Positions 11,700-25,600 of a stretch of 64,000 bases of DNA are shown here, piece by piece. The notes beneath the pieces are model-generated. The model was not told where the DNA came from. It did no database searches and saw only the letters and a program-made list of their open reading frames with translations. Made by a program: the position numbers and the translations under genes. Source of the DNA: Aspidapion aeneum (taxonomy: Eukaryota; Arthropoda; Insecta; Coleoptera; Brentidae); contig OY755047.1 in NCBI GenBank assembly GCA_963576565.1, positions 30,665,351 to 30,729,350 on the forward strand. Reading direction: 5' to 3'. Numbering within the stretch: position 1 is the stretch's first letter; each line of letters starts with the position of its first letter.

Positions 11700-12592
11700 A
11701 AGGAAAAATGTAGTTAGAATTAGTCTAGAAACATTAATTTCTTCCTGAAATTGAGAAAAAAGCACTAGTTTTTACTAATACATTTAAACTTGGTCATTTT
11801 GCATTATTTTTAGTAAAATTACTTGATAACAGAATACTTACCCCCACCCCCTAGGTAATATTTTTATGCACAATGAATAATTAATGAGCCCCCTTTAGAA
11901 AAACTATTTTAATGAAATTGTTGAGCATTACCCAAGTCATTACCTACCCCCTAGATTTTTACCTAGATATTGCCATGGTGGTACAAAACTTTTAAAGATA
12001 AAAAAGTATTTCAACTTTTTTAAATTGCTAGGATAAATATAGGTAATCATACCTTTGATTAGAAATTTAAATGCTTATAAATTTTTCCTAACTTTACTAC
12101 CAAAAATAAAAGTTTAACTCATATGAAGCTAATGTGTATTTGAAAGGGTGAACTGGGAAGACCCTTTAAATGGCCATTATAACATTTTGCAATTTTTGTA
12201 AAAAGTAGCCTGCTTTGAACCAAGAAATGCATGTGTGTCTTTTTTTATGTCATATAAGTTATATTGTGATTTCTGGAAACTGCTTAGAATTCGCGGAAAT
12301 TTCATCTTGTATCAAAACTCAACAGCGAAAATCTTTTTAAAATGTTAAAATCTTTTAAAAAGTTGCTCAGATATCGCAGAAATCTCATATGATTTTTACG
12401 GAAATCACCTCAGAAATCGGAGAAATAACGTAAAATTTCCAAAAATCACACTTAAAATGATTGAAATTGCCAAGAAATCGTGGAAACAGTAGAAAATTTG
12501 GCGATTTCTGAAACACATTGCACGAAATGTCTAGAAATTGCATGGTATTTTTAACAGTTGGCGAACGGCGAAGAAATCGTAGAAGTTTCGTA
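11700..12592. other. Gap: no gene seen
   Basis: This is AT-rich sequence. Between 12280 and 12600 short GAAATCG/CGGAAATT words recur irregularly, like a decayed minisatellite. No coding or RNA feature is recognisable. Confidence 0.4.
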
Positions 12593-13197
12593 CAGTATTG
12601 GTCAAAAGTGAATGAACTCCCTAAAATTTTATATAAATCTAATCATGTACCAATAACTAAGGAACAAGTGATGCATTTCAAAACTTCAATATAGGTCTCA
12701 GTTGTGTTTCGGCAATTTTTCCCACAAAATCATGCCTTATTGTTATGTTAAAAAGAAAACTAAAAAATTCTGTGTAATTTTAGGCTAAAATTGTAAGTAT
12801 CATTCGAAAGAGACCTAAAAATTATGTAAGTCCTGAAAATTTTACAACAATTGGACAATGGATATTATATAATATTAGCAAAAATCTGCAATTATTTGTT
12901 AATTTAAGCAAATTTTAAATATCATATCTAGACTATATTTTGTTCAATTATTGTGAAATTTTAATGATATATATGTATATAACTTTTAGATCTCATCAGA
13001 CATTTTTGTTTAAAATTACACAGAAAAACTTTTTTCGCTTTTTTTTAAGCAGGACAAACAGGCACTACATTATTTTATAGACAAAAGCACTGAAGCAGGT
13101 GAACTGAGAACTGGATAGAAGTTTTTCAAATTCACCACTTGTTTTTTGATACATTAACAGATTTATATACAATTTTAGGGAGTTTTGGCCGATACAC
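12593..13197. mobile_element. Non-autonomous Tc1/mariner-like element with about 40 bp TIRs
   Basis: The left end CAGTATTGGTCAAAAGTGAA...ACTCCCTAAAATTTTATATA is matched in inverse at the right end by AAAATTGTATATAAATCT and the complement of ...GGCCGATAC. TA precedes the left end. There is no coding capacity inside. CAGTATTGG-type termini suit Tc1-like elements. Confidence 0.6.
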
Positions 13198-13587
13198 ATT
13201 TCCACCTATTGTGTGGTAATCGTTTCTAATGTTTTAATGATTAATCACATTTTTTATCTAATACCTATTTAACATTTCTTTTTAGAAACTGGACTTTATG
13301 CTGAGAATCATTGAAGGACTTATTTATGTGCCTTACTATTCGGAAAAATATTAATAAAACAAATAATTACTATAAATACTTATCATTTACATAGCAATAC
13401 ATTCAAAATGCACTTTTAATTTTGAATTTGTCTATATATACTTAATTGCCTTAATATAGTTATTTTAAACTACTCAATGATATTTAAAGTATTATTAATA
13501 AGAATATAAATAAACAAATATACCGCCAAAATTTTTTACCTGATGTTAACTTAAAAATTTGTGGAAAACATTTAAAAAGGAGTTGTG

Positions 13588-13675
13588 ATGGAGGAGAGAA
13601 GAATTGCTGATTATTTTATTGTAGCTGGATTGCCTGAAGATCCAGAACCTTTAGATGATACTACTTTGTCTGAAG
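13588..13675 (+). CDS. Crag: Crag coding exon 1 (start codon)
   Basis: Begins ATGGAGGAGAGAAGAATTGC; encodes [20 protein letters not shown] and ends one base into a glycine codon before GTAAGT. The [10 protein letters not shown] block is the conserved N terminus of DENND4 proteins. Confidence 0.9.
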
Positions 13676-16600
13676 GTAAGTAAAAAGAGTTAAAGTATTT
13701 CAGATTTGCTGTGTTTTGTTAGGAAGATTTTAGATAAAGTAGTCTAACACTCTTGGGCATTTTAAAATAATCAAAACAGCAGCGGATAAAATCAAGATTT
13801 ATTATATTCAGGGGGTTAATCATTAGTCAGGACTTTACTGTGTTTAATAAGACCTCATTTTCCATTTATTGTGTTTTAAAATTTTTAATGAATAAGAAAT
13901 TTTTTTAAATCACAATCATTTGAATAAATGGATAATGAGGTCTTATTAAACACAGTAAAGTCCTGACTCTGTTCCTTCTACAAACATTTTCAAGATCGCG
14001 CCGTGATTTTGGGTTTTAAACTAAATCTTTGCATTATCAGTCTCCTGCCCAAAAAATCTCGGAGTACCTACTTATTTTTTGCAAAAGCTTTTTTTACTGT
14101 CTGCAATAAAGACAAAATAACATTTTTAATAAAAAGTTTAGTTTTTTTGAAGATTTGAGTTGTATATTGTCTCCAGAAATATACATTTCCGTAAAAGGAC
14201 AATTAACATAATTATTAAAATCAATTTCTTTGAATCTCCCGTTTTTGTGGACACCAAAGAAAACTTTATTGGCTACAATAAAATATAATAGGTAAAAACA
14301 TAGCTAAAAACATAAAACATAGGTAGGCATACAAGATATACTAGGTACTGGGTTAAGATATATACACTGTGGTCTTACTATTTGCAGTGGCGGCGCGTGA
14401 TGTAAAACTTTGCGGGTGCACACCCTAAAAAAATTACGGCGCAGGCAAACTTATTTTTTTGAGAGCCACGCCTTATCAAATCAAATCAAGCTTTATTGTC
14501 TTATATAAAGTATAAAACTTTGTAGACAAAGCAAATACATAACTAATAATAATTAAAGAAAAAATCATTTAAAAAATATAAAATATATAAATCCATCCAA
14601 TAAGTGGTTTAATTATGTTGTTTGATTATATATATATATATATATTTTATTTTTTTAAAATTTATGTACTTGTTTTTTTTATAATAATTGAGAATTTTAA
14701 GTTTAAAATTATTCCTTAATTGTAACTCTGATCAAGAAATTCGTTAATTGAATAAAAAGCTTTAGTGATAAGAAAATCCTTGCACTTATTTCTAAATATG
14801 TTATAGTTATTATTAAGTTTTATATTGTTTGGCAAATTATTATACAATTTTATACCGTTATAAATTATGGATTTTTTAAATAAAAATGAATGTGGTATAG
14901 GTAATGTAAGATTATTAACTTGTCTCGTTGAATAAGTATTTTGGTTTATTTCAAAGTAATTTAGATGTTTATTTATCAGACAAATTGTTTCAAGAATATA
15001 TAAACAAGGAAGAGTCAAAATATTATTTTTGATAAACAAGTCTTTGCAGTGATATCTAGAATTTACATTGCATAAATACCTAATTGCTCTTTTTTGAAGA
15101 ATAAACACTGATCTAAATAAATACATTGAACATGTACCCCAGAAAGGAATGCCATATCGTAAGTTTGATTCAATTAAAGAAAAGTATACATTTCTGCCTA
15201 TTGATTTACCTAATTCATTTGTAATAATTTTTACACAATAACAATCCGAACTTAATTTTTTATTTAAATTATGAATATGGTTTTGAAATTTTAAATTTTC
15301 GTCTATGTTAAGTCCCAAAAATTTAATATTATCTGTAGTATTAATTTTATTATTATTTATATTTATAATTTGTTGAGATATTTCTTTAAAACCAATTACA
15401 TATGTTTTTGAAAAATTAAGGGATAGTTGGTTTGATTCAAACCAAGTTTTTATACAAATAATATCATTTTTTATATTATTCCAGAGAACATCTATATTTT
15501 TATTTTTCCAAAGAATAGTAGTATCATCTGCAAATATTGTAAAATAACCAGAAATTTTAATATTTAGTAAATCATTAATGTAAATTAAAAAAAGTATTGG
15601 TCCTAGTACTGAACCTTGAGGAACACCACATTGAATATTATTTTTATTTGAATTTAAATTTTTTATTGACACAAATTGAAGGCGATTAGATAATTATGAT
15701 TTAAACCAACTTAAAGCGTTGTTTCTTATTCCATAAATAAATAATTTTTTAAGAAGAATTTCATGATTAACACAATCAAAAGCTTTAGAAATATCACAAA
15801 AAATTGCAGCCGCATGTTCATTATCATTAATACTGTTTAATAATTGTTTCATAAAAAAGAATATTGCATCATTTGTATTTTTATTTCTCTGAAAACCAAA
15901 TTGATTAATATTAATCATATTATTTTCACAAAAATATAATTCTAAACGCGATTTGATTGAAGTTTTTCTATTAATTTTGAAAGAGTTGATAAAAGAGATA
16001 TTGGCCTAAAATTAGATGGTGTATTTTTATCACCTCCTTTATATATTGGAATTATTTTAGCAAGTTTAAGGCAAGAAGGAAAATATCCCAATGAAAATGA
16101 ATGATTTATAGCTTCAGATAATGTTTTAATTGCAATAAAAGGTAATTCTTTTAGTATATTTAAGGAAATACCATCTATGCCAGTAGAAGATTTATTTTTT
16201 ATTAAATTTAAAGTATATTTAATTTCATCAGGATTTGTTTCATATAATATAAACGCATTAGTTATGTTGATATCGTTAAGGTATGAAATGGGATCAACAT
16301 TACAGCTAATTTTTTTAGTAATATTTTCTGCAACAGAGCAATAAAAATCATTCAAATCATTTGGTAATAAATCAGTATTTATGTCAGTTGAAAGTTTATT
16401 TCGATTAGTAAATTCATTGACAACAGACCAACATTCTTTTTGGAAATTTGTTGAGTTATTGATACGATTTTCATAAAACTTCCTTTTTGCATGATGTATT
16501 ACTTTACGGTATGTTTTCTTATATATCTTAAAATAGTTTATTACGAAGTCAGTATTAGGATAAAATTTTGTTAAGATGAAGAAAACGTAAATTTTTTGAA

Positions 16601-19600
16601 GATAAACGAATACCAGACGTAATCCAGTTTTTTCTTTTTGGTTTATTTTTAACATGTTGAAGAGGAAAGCTTTTATCCACAATTTTACAAAGATTATCAT
16701 GAAAATCATTAAGTGGGTCATTCGAATTATTAATGAAGTTCCATTGAAAATTTTGACAGTGAAGTTTAAAGTTATTAAAATTTATTTTGCTAAATATTAT
16801 TTTTTTAATGTTATTTTCTTTTTTGACAAGGTCAATTTTGATAGGGCATATTGCAAAAATATAGCTATGGTCAGAGAAACCTGGGTCCGAGATCTCATAA
16901 CTAAGATCATCAAGAAAATTTGTACAAATATAGTCTATTGTTGTTGATGAATTAGAGGTTGTTCTAGTTGGAGAGCTAATATGCATTTTAATATTAAATG
17001 AAGATAATAAATATTGAAGTATTAATGTAAAATTATTATTTTTATCTAAATAATCTATATTTAAATCTCCAGTTAAAAGAATTTTACTTTTTGAAGGAAA
17101 TTTATATAATAAACTTTCCAAATTTTTGATAAAATTATTAATTATTTTAGTATTGTTTTCTGGAGTACGGTATAAGCAGATAATGTATAAATTAATTTTT
17201 TTTGAAAAAATAATTGTAAATTCAAATTCTTTTTCAATTAACATGTTGTTATATTTGTCAAATGTTACAAATTCCAGAGTTTCAAAAATATATTTATTAA
17301 TCAATGCAATTAATTAATTAATTTTAGCCATTGAGTGAGCCATTATTTCATATAATTTAAAGCAAATAATGAAAAAATTAGATATTTAGTATAATCATTG
17401 TTTTTATATTTCACAAACATGTTTTGTATTGAAATAAATTATTTCATAACCAATTCATTAAACTTTGAAATCTCTTGAATAATTTTTTTCTCAATAGATA
17501 ACATTGCGAGAGTAGTTCTTCTATTCTCACCCAAGGTGGTAAAGAAGAAAATTTAATTGTCTTTAAATATTGCACCCTAATGCTATCAGAATTAGAAACT
17601 TCCCCCATTTTCGTAACTACAAAATCGTCGAAATGAAAACAATATGGCCAGACCGATAAAGCCAAGTTTTCTCAGTGTACTAATCACAGAATATCGCGGT
17701 TCGGTCCGCTAGGTCAATATGTTATGGCACTAATTTAAGGTGCACATAAGCTAGCTAACAGCCAACGTAACCGTAGACGCGGGTGACATCAGGGGGGGTG
17801 CGGGTTGTATGGATCGCCGCAATTGATCGTCCTGTCTTTCTATATTTTGTAATTAAAATGCGACATAACATACATACCGTGTATTAATTTTTAGTTAGTA
17901 TTCAAGTCTTTGGTGAATTCCTTTTGGGGTTTATTGATACTTTATGATGAAATTATTAATTAAATAATTATCAAATTTTAATATTTTTTCAAGTTTCGAA
18001 GTGCACGTGCACTTATGGAGAAATTGCCACTGACTATCACACACAAGAGCATGGATTTTAAAACATAAATTAAAATATTTGTGTAACAAGAAATATTTTT
18101 TACTTAAGTTTTTATTTTTTTAAATATGGACGCCATTGGAATGTTACTCAAAATCTTGACTAAATTGAGTTACACATATTTTGCCTATACATAACTAAGT
18201 ATTTTCTCTTAAGAAAGAATTGTTTCAATCCTAAAATTTAGATGTATCTGTACATTACATATTTTCTCAAAAAATTATCGGCGACATTTTAACAATGTTC
18301 CTGGAAGGGGTAAACATTTGTTCAGTTGGCTACTAAAATCAGCAATACATTTTCCTACATGAGAGAAACGATTTTTCTTCAGCAACGTTTGGATATGTAT
18401 GATATCTGCACACACCGCCAACTAAATCTGATTGCATTAATTTATTGTTTTTTATTTTTTTCTTTTTCATTGATTTGAACGCCCTAAAATTAGCAGGATT
18501 AGGGGGTCTACAGTCTGGGTTTCACCACATATTTTTTTCTGTGGGGCTGTGTAATAATTTATTTATTGCGCGATGTTTTGTAAACCCCTGTAGATATTTT
18601 TAATTTAAGCGCTTGACTGGGTTTGGAATAGCCCACTTTTAACCAAAATTGTAGGATTTACCGGTTCCGGAATCCCCATAAGTATACGGAACTATCGATC
18701 AGTTTTAATAGGACCATAATTTCAATTTCAATTCTCAGAGGCTAGCAAGCATCGATAAAACTGTTCCTTGATTAATTCTAAGCAAAATTTGTTATATGAA
18801 TAAGGGTGGTTTTCCTATGGGTTTATGCGCAAAATGCAAAAAAAGTTATAAATTCGAGGAACTTTTTTTTTAGTATTGCATATATGTTTATTCGTAAAAG
18901 CTATACTTAAACTAAGTATAAAAAATAGTATGACTAATCTCTAAGTATAGGAAATATCTCTGAAAAAATTGTAAAAAAATGAAATATTCAATTTTTGACA
19001 ATTTTGCCAGATATATTTCCCATATTTTGAGATAAGTCATACTATTTTTTATACTTAGCTTAAGTATAGCTTTCACTAATAAACAAATATGCATTACTTA
19101 GAAAAAAAGGTTCTCGAATTCATATCTTCTTTTGCATTTTACGACTAAACCCATCGAATAATAGGAATGGTTTATATAGACATTTTTTCTTAGAATTGCT
19201 CGCTGAGCAATTTTATTAATGTTTGCTGACTTAGAAAATAAGTTCCAGAAAATGTCACGGTCTCCGTGAGGTGAACTGGTTGCTAACGGATTCTCAAGTT
19301 GTTAAAATTCCGCTAGGTACTTTTTGAAAAGCGATCTCCTCTTATTTCTATGCTTTTTATTCGTGTGGTCCAAAGTTGTCTGAACCGGATTCTTTTCTTA
19401 TAGGGGGTAACCTGAAAGCTTCTCATGGACAAGCCCCCATAACGGACATCAGCGTCATCTTTCCCAGTTTGGAGGAGGAACTTCCTGAAGAATGGGAAGT
19501 CATCAAGAAGACTCCCACGGGACTGATTGCAGATTTAAATCACGGCAGTTTGAGAACTATGGAGTGTTTTTTGTGTGTCAGAAGGGGCAGGGATAAGCCA

Positions 19601-22600
19601 CCTTTGGTGGATATAGGTATGATTATAAAGAGTGTTTTTAACTTAAATGTAACAGAGGCTTTGGGTATTTTAATATGTTTATAGAAAAACGCTCGGACAC
19701 GTCGATTTTTACCACTTTGTGCCTGTATTTTAATTAGTGAAAGTGGGTCTTATGATACCTTTTTTTGAAGGTCTTTACAACCGTATATACATTTTGAAAA
19801 TCTGTCGATTCGTTTTTGAGATATTTTCCTCCAAAGTTACCATGAAGCGGTAAAAAAATATCTATGGTAACTTAAGAGGAAATTATTTGACACACGGTTG
19901 TAAAGACAAGACCGAAGGCCAGCCTAGGGTATACATTCTCTCTACGTGGAAATTTTCAACTCATATTTTTTGTTGCTAGTGGAGTCTAGTTTCAGGTGTT
20001 ACTTGTTTTTCATAGTAAAAACTCATTATGTAAACTTATAGGAGACTTTTTTTCTTCAAAAAAATTCCACTTTCATAAATATCCGTTTATTAGCTACATA
20101 TTAAGCAGCTAATAAATTTTTTTAAAAATTAGACAAAAAGTAATTTTGTATGCTTCATGAGTTTTTTACTTTAAGCACTTTTGTCACCCAGTCTAAGTAC
20201 CTGTATGCTATAATTGACAAATGGCAATCAAGTAAAACCTGTAACTACATTTCAATAGCAACCGAAAACTATATGTGTCGAAAATTCCCACGAACTGGCC
20301 TACTCAGTTTGTTTTATTAAATGTTGTATTTTGTTCAGGTGTATTGTATAAAGGCAAAGAATTTCTGTTTGTTCTATAAAATGTTGTTTGTTTGTTCAGG
20401 TGTAATGTATGAAGGCAAAGAATACCTCATGGAAGATGCAGAAGTGGTGAAAGAAAGCGTAGGGGGCAACGTTGCAAATGTCAACAACTCCACATCTCAG
20501 ATTTTTATTACTTTTAGAAAAGGTAAAAATACAATATACAGTTCTTTTCATAATTTTTAAGATAACTTTTTTTTCGTTGGCCTAACCAGCTTATAACCCG
20601 TCATAAAGTTTTTTTTTTAAATTATGAAATTAACTTTAGCACAGCCTCCTAAATTAAACCAGTCTGATCATTCTGTGACTTGCAGCACTGGCTGAGCGAA
20701 GGCTGACAGATCTAAAATTTCGATTGAAAATAATTATTAGAGAATTATTGAAATAAAGTCAGGCTATAATAGTGCCAGACACAATTTTGACACCTTCGCA
20801 TTGTAATATCACCTGTGATCTTTTAACACACGGCCTTTGTTTACTATATAACCGGAATAAATAGTGCCTTCTTTTATTAATTGAAAATAAACGACGATAA
20901 TTCGACTTTGGTATGTCAATTTCGAAGGATCAACTGTCAGTTTTCAATGTGAATGTGTCAAAATAGTGCCTGGCACAATTATAGCCGGGCTGTATTTCAA
21001 TAGTTCTCTATTAAGTGGCAAAACAATTATAAAAATGTCTGCATAAATTTTCATGAGAAACTCGGAAAAACCATCCTGTAAACAGAGAAACATTGAATTT
21101 TTGCATTCAGCAAAAACATAAACTCCAATTTGTTCTTGAAGGGTTGAAAAATCCAGAGTCCTCGAGCGTTTGAAAAATTAGCCTTCATAATAAAGTAATA
21201 AAAAACTTCGAGACGCGTCGGTAGACTTATATAAAAAAATAAAGAAGCTAGAACTCAACTAAGTTTTTTCTTTAAAACAAATCTAATTACAATGCACCTT
21301 CTGGAGTTTTCAAATAACATATATTTTAGTTAACATGCTTTTATTCAGGATATATTTTAACTAATGCACCAAACATTAGTGGTGGTAGGAAGGGGCTAAA
21401 AAAGAAAAAACCTATTGCATTTTGCAATTCTTCGGTTTTTAGATAAAGGGTGTCAAATTATATATATTTTTATTTTTTGGTAAAACTTTATTCAAAATTA
21501 CAACAGGCAATCGAAATATTATGGGACTATGCATTAGAATAAAGGTATTGAATGTTAAAATTAAATGCATTAGAATAAAGGTATTGAATGTTAAAATTAA
21601 TTAAAAAAAACGGTTATTACCAAAAATATGTATTTTTTTTCAAGAAATAAAAAAAAATGTGCTAATTTATGCTAATATAATCATTTTCTGTTTTTCTTAA
21701 GGGTCCGTTTAGATATGTATAAAAATGTATGCCTTTTTTTTGTAAATTTAATAGCTCATAAAAAATGAATTCTTAAAAATATTGACAAATTGACCTAACG
21801 CAAAGGTTATTTGGCCACACTTTCTCTGTAACATATAATTTTTTTTAAAAAGCAATAAAACTTTGTTAAATTATTATGAATCAAAAAACCATTTAAAATT
21901 ATCAAATTTGTTTCTTTTTTTAATTTTCAATTTATACTTTTTACCTTCACGACCAACCCCTAAAGTTTGGTGCATCATTTAAAATGCACACTGCATATTT
22001 CTAGACTAACTAACCCTGCATTTTCATCCCTAACTTCTTTATTTTCCAGATGACACTAACCTAACCTATTTTTTAATAAAAATATATAATTTTATGTATT
22101 AATACATAAATTGTGGTCCATCTTACTATTTAACTTAACCAAAAATATTTCTTTCATTTTCTTTACTTTAACGCTAGCCTTAATTTATTTAACCTTTATT
22201 TTAATTGTCCTGCAGGTCAACCCACAATGCCCTGCAACGCACTGGTGGTAACAGACGTGTGCGTGGTGATAGCTAGCAAAGGGGAATCCCCTCCGCACGC
22301 ATTTTGTTGCATCAACAAGAATCTAAACAAGGGCATTGTAGGCAGCGACGTGTTTCTGTGTTACAAAAAGTCCATGAATCGAGCGAAGTTGCTAACTTAT
22401 AAGCCTGACGTTTTAGCTAGGTATGTAAAACGGACATTCCTCGGTTGTTTTATTCTAACCGGAGGTGAAACTATATGGTAAACTTTTTTATGATTGATTT
22501 TAAGAAAATACAGTTTATCTTCGTCGTTAAGGAAAATATTTGGACATTAAAACACCAGTATTTACTAAAGGGTCTAGTCCTAAGTTTTAGAATTCTAGAT

Positions 22601-25600
22601 CTAGATTTTGGATGAAGGTTTAACTAATTTTTTCGCTTGTATGCAATACGAGGTGTGACAATTAAATTTTAAGACTGGCCCCCGTGCTAACAGGTTTTAT
22701 ATCCCCACGCCTCGGGCGGTTGGAGTTATTCACCTTGATGTGCGTTCTACTACCGCGCGAAATGTTGTCGTCTTTCCTCTGCTAGTTTGGCTTACTCAGT
22801 GGTTTGAAGCGGATCGTGCATAGTTCATTTGCCGGAATTACGACAAACGAAAAAATTGCGCAACGTATTAATTTAAAGTAAAACTCAAAAAAACGGCTAC
22901 TGCATGCTTTCGAATGCTAAAAGATGTCTACGGGGAGCAGTGTATGTCTCGTGCAATGATTTTTATGTGGCATAAAAGCTTTGTTGAGGGTCGTGAAGAA
23001 GTTAAAGATGATGAACGAGAAGGGCGCTCCAACACATCCAAAACAGCGATGCTCATTGTTTTTCTTTTCGATATTAGGGGTGTTATTCTTATTAAATGGG
23101 CGCGTGAGGCTCAAACAGTTATCCAACATTTATATTTGGAAGTATTGATGTAGCTAAGGGAACGTCCAAGGAAAAAACCTCCAGATTTGTGGAAGAACAA
23201 CGCGGGGCTGCTCTACCAGGACAATGCACCGGCCCACAATGCCCTATCCATTCAGCAGTTTTTAGCTAATAAGAAGATCCCCGTCATTAACCACCCACCA
23301 TATTCACCAAACTTGGCCCCTTGCGACTTCTACCCGTTTCCGAAAGTGAAGAAATTGTTAAAAGGAACCCGTTTTAAAATATTTGAACATGTCAAGGAAA
23401 AAACGGCAAGACCTCTTAACAGCCTCTTCTAATGATTTCCAAAATTGCTTCCAACATTGGAAAAAAAACGCATGCAACGCTGCTTCGATAGGGAAGGGAA
23501 CTACATTGATGGGGAAAATCATTAAGTTGTATTAGTATTTAAATAAAGTAGATTTTTTACACCAGTCTTGTAATTTTATTGTCACACCTCGTAGTTTTAA
23601 TATTTATATAATTTGTTTATAAATACTTTGCAACATAGACCAGCTTTTTTTGCTGTATTAATGACATTATATCCACAAAACTTAAAAAAAAAACAATTAT
23701 AAGATTTTGGTTTAAAAGTGGCAGCCGCATTTAAACAACCAAACTAGGAAATGTCGAATAAAAATCAAGTAAGTTATTGTCAGCTGTCCGCTATATTTTA
23801 CTTGTTATTTTTTTCGATAAATCAGCGATGATTAAACTGATTTTTAATTGTTTTGGTAAAGTGTAACTGAAAAAACTTTCTAATATATCTTGCGGGTTTT
23901 ATATTATTTAAATACTGATACATACGTATTTAACACGGTAATGCATCTACACAGACAGTTTTAAATTATTTATGTATTATTGAGCTTTGAAAACTTTTGA
24001 ATACTTATATAATTTTTTTTATAGATCGATGATTCTTTCTATAGTTTTTTGAACTTTAAAACTCTCCTCAGGGCTGAGAATACAATTTAAGACTACTTTT
24101 AACGGGGATCATATAACTAAACTGCTTAAAGTACAAATTAAATCTTTTGGTGTTCAAGGATATTTCAATAAAATAAAATAGGTCTAATACACTGTAAACT
24201 TTGGTCGGCAACTTAGAGTATTGAAGTAATAGAGAAAGCTTAATTTCAAACTATAGGCAGGTTGTTTGTCGCAAAAATCTAACATACCCACGATGTCAAT
24301 TTAACAGGGTCATTATTTTTAAACGTGTTGTAGGTATTATATAAAGTGATAAACATCTTGAAATGGTATTAAATAAGTTGTCTTTTTATTACTAAAAATA
24401 AATTTGGCAACAAGAATTCCGTTCATTTGTATGTAAACAAAAGCCCACATTTGTTTATTTACTTACTTGTGAAAAGGACGGTTGAAATATCCTCTAGAGT
24501 TTACACTTTTACATAATAGACAACGTTTTACCACTTTTTACCAACCAAGCCTAATTAAACTTTAAGCCAAAATTTTTAACTTTTAATGATTTTCAAAATG
24601 ACAAAAAACTCAATTATCAACCAAATAAGTCAAATCTTCACCCCCGGTACATAAATAACATTAAGTCAAATAGAGAAATAGTGATTTTGTCAGTACTATA
24701 ATAATATCACACAACAAGAATTCTCATGTTCCCTATGCACATATTAAACTCAAACCAAATTAGATAAGCTCTAGTAAATTTAGTTTTCTAAGTAGGGAAT
24801 GTGAAAGACCTCTTAATACCCCACTTACAAACCAGTTTCTTGATTCTCTGTCGCTGTTGTTACCATATAAATATTGGTGTTTTCTTTTGATAGATATCCA
24901 ATGGTAGATCTTCCAGACTTTCCCTTTCCGAACTCCGTGCCTTTGTTCTGCCTGCCCATGGGCTCCACCTTAGAACTGTGGCCCAGCGAAGCCGCTCAGC
25001 CTAAGCCTGTGTTTAGTACGTTTGTTTTGACAGTTTCTGATGCCAAACATAAGGTAACCAAATAATATTAAGAATTTTTTTAACTTAAAAAGAAACAAAA
25101 CAATTTTAACTCTGTAAAACTGCAATTTTATTAAAAAATTATTTATTGTTCTTTTTTGGTTGATCTCAAATTAGTTGGTTTTTCGTATTTTACCTTTTTT
25201 TGACAAATGTGAGATACCAGAGACAGAATTTAAAATTTTTATTTAATAAAGTTTTAATGATGGTTTCATAGCCTGTTTAGTTTCTTTGTATGTGCTACCA
25301 GTAAATCTTTATTGGAAGGAATTATTCGTTTAATTTGTGTCGAGTGAAAAAGGATTTCCAATTTTGTTAAAAATTTCTTCTGTCTTTGGTATAGGCTACC
25401 GATCTTCTGGAAGTTGTTGATTAACAGTTGCTTTATAATTAGCCTAAAGTCGAATTTCTTGGTTGCTTTCTGATATGACAGCTAGGGATGTTTTAATTAT
25501 TTTCTATGATCATTACACAAAAGTTTGATTTTTCTCTGGCAAGTTTCTTACTATTTATTTGTTTATATATATGTTATAAGTATTAAAAAAAAAATCATTT

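Larger units (their letters stand above)
14475..17320 (-). mobile_element. Non-LTR retrotransposon (CR1/jockey-like), 5'-truncated, broken ORF
   Basis: On the minus strand it encodes, in order, an apurinic-type endonuclease C-terminal part and a reverse transcriptase. The 3' end shows GCTTTATTGTC (rc GACAATAAAGC) and a tandem TTTGA tail, as in CR1-like elements. The ORF is cut by several frameshifts and stops, and the coding sequence is extremely A-rich. A related 3' fragment lies at 9005-10080. Confidence 0.85.
14385..18032. mobile_element. hAT-like element ends enclosing a non-LTR insertion
   Basis: The left end reads CAGTGGCGGCGCGTGATG; the right end is the complement of CAGTGGCAATTTCTCC. 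CAGTGGCGGC starts are typical of some hAT families. Flanks share ACTAT (ACTATTTG left, ACTATCAC right), a decayed 8 bp duplication. GTGCAC words near each end are also mirrored. No hAT transposase is visible. The non-LTR element 14475-17320 lies inside, so it arrived later. Confidence 0.5.

Noticed and set aside
22914..23432. Mariner transposase as a functional gene
   Set aside because: The middle with the first catalytic aspartate is missing and the two pieces are not in a joined frame.
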